Assembly: GCF_051020765.1 (NCBI RefSeq)
Contig: NC_134941.1
Span: forward strand, 15,376,001 to 15,440,000
DNA length: 64,000 nt
From: Lasioglossum baleicum
Lineage: Eukaryota; Arthropoda; Insecta; Hymenoptera; Halictidae
Reading direction: 5' to 3'
The position numbers and the translations under genes are program-made. The notes under the pieces were generated by a model. That model searched no databases. It saw only the letters and a program-made list of their open reading frames with translations, and was not told where the DNA came from. Shown here one piece after another: positions 63,306-64,000 of this stretch. Numbering within the stretch: position 1 is the first letter of the stretch; every line of letters begins with the position of its first letter.

Positions 63306-64000
63306 CGGGCAGGCCGGTCCGGGGCAGCGTTGTTTTGCTCGTTTCGATCGCGCTGCAGATCGATCCAGTTGCCGCGGTAATATTCGACTCGATTAGTTCG
63401 AAGCCTGCCATTTCGCTGTGTAAGAACTGTTACACGTTCGGATTAGCAGCCTCGTGTGTACGTTCGTTGCCGCGGTTCAAGGAAAAATTCTGCTGCACCT
63501 GCGAGTGCAACCAGCGGAGATCTAGGTCCACTGAATAAATTGCCGACGACGAGAAAAACGCTTATTATAATTAATCACGAAGCCCGGGGACACAGAATTC
63601 TTGCGAATTTCTCGAAAACTTGATGGAACGCGATTCTAAAAGATCGACCAGCAAAAAGCGGTCTCTCCCGATCGCGATCAAAATTATACGCTATCAGTGT
63701 TATGCGTCGTAAACCCTTAGAATTGATTGGTCTTATCGTAATTTATGGGACCCGTGTGCCACAGTCGATATAACTCTTTCTTCTTCTCGAGAACAAGCCT
63801 CCTTCCCTCTCGCGTTGTTCCCCTTTCCTCGTTGCTCCCCTCGACAACGCAGGAAACACGTCGAGGTGAAGGTGGAACAATAAATCCAGGTTTCTCTTTA
63901 TTCGCCGTCGAGTAACTGTTCCCTCGCTCGGCCTGGTTCTTTCGCTCGGCAGCGAAACAAAAGGAGCTTGACCATTTCGCAAACGATCCTTGTTTTATCG

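Larger units (their letters stand above)
59939..64000 (+). other. First intron of the Pax3/7-type gene (incomplete)
   Basis: At least 4 kb with no paired-box exon on the plus strand. It holds a degenerate tandem array (about 62340-62860), a GGCGC-type tract (63273-63305) and AT-rich spacer. Large first introns of such genes commonly hold enhancers; nothing specific is claimed here. Confidence 0.55.

Noticed and set aside
59939..64000. Search for the paired-domain exon of the Pax3/7-type gene
   Set aside because: No stretch encoding the GRVNQLGG or homeodomain signatures was found; the next exon must lie beyond the right edge.

Overview
The window looks like nuclear DNA of an insect, most probably a hymenopteran (bee, wasp or ant). 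Genes are split into many short exons with GT-AG introns (down to about 83 bp). There are many GA/TC and CGCCG-type simple repeats, small mariner-like elements, and long non-coding stretches. There is no bacterial gene layout, and no rRNA, tRNA or CRISPR array was recognised. All exon models were read by eye from splice sites and codon phase; no alignment or transcript evidence was available.

Layout. (1) About 300-9,100, plus strand: the 3' part of a rhodopsin-class neuropeptide GPCR. Five exons cover the end of TM3 to the C-terminal tail; the 5' exons lie to the left of the window. (2) 9.1-16.1 kb: non-coding. (3) 16,150-27,664, minus strand: a large ciliary/flagellar gene resembling CFAP74, reconstructed as 25 exons that keep a single frame for 1,372 codons. 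It has a charged coiled-coil N-terminus followed by serial ASH/MSP-like beta-sandwich domains. (4) 20,844-22,520, plus strand: a six-exon gene of 381 codons, nested antisense in one intron of the CFAP74-like gene. It encodes a sperm-tail PG-rich (STPGR) protein resembling LEXM/CIMAP2. (5) 28,026-28,222, minus strand: an unassigned exon-like ORF. (6) 28.2-59.9 kb: about 31 kb with no supported coding exon, holding two small mariner-like MITEs, a dispersed repeat family, microsatellites and GC-rich tracts. (7) 59,878-59,938, plus strand: a short first coding exon whose peptide matches the start of Pax3/7 (gooseberry/paired) proteins, followed by an intron running past the right edge.

How they relate. 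The two middle genes are both predicted axonemal (sperm or cilium) proteins and share one locus in opposite orientation, which suggests a common expression domain such as testis. The long empty stretch ahead of the Pax3/7 exon fits the usual regulatory landscape of a developmental transcription factor. The GPCR seems unrelated to the others.
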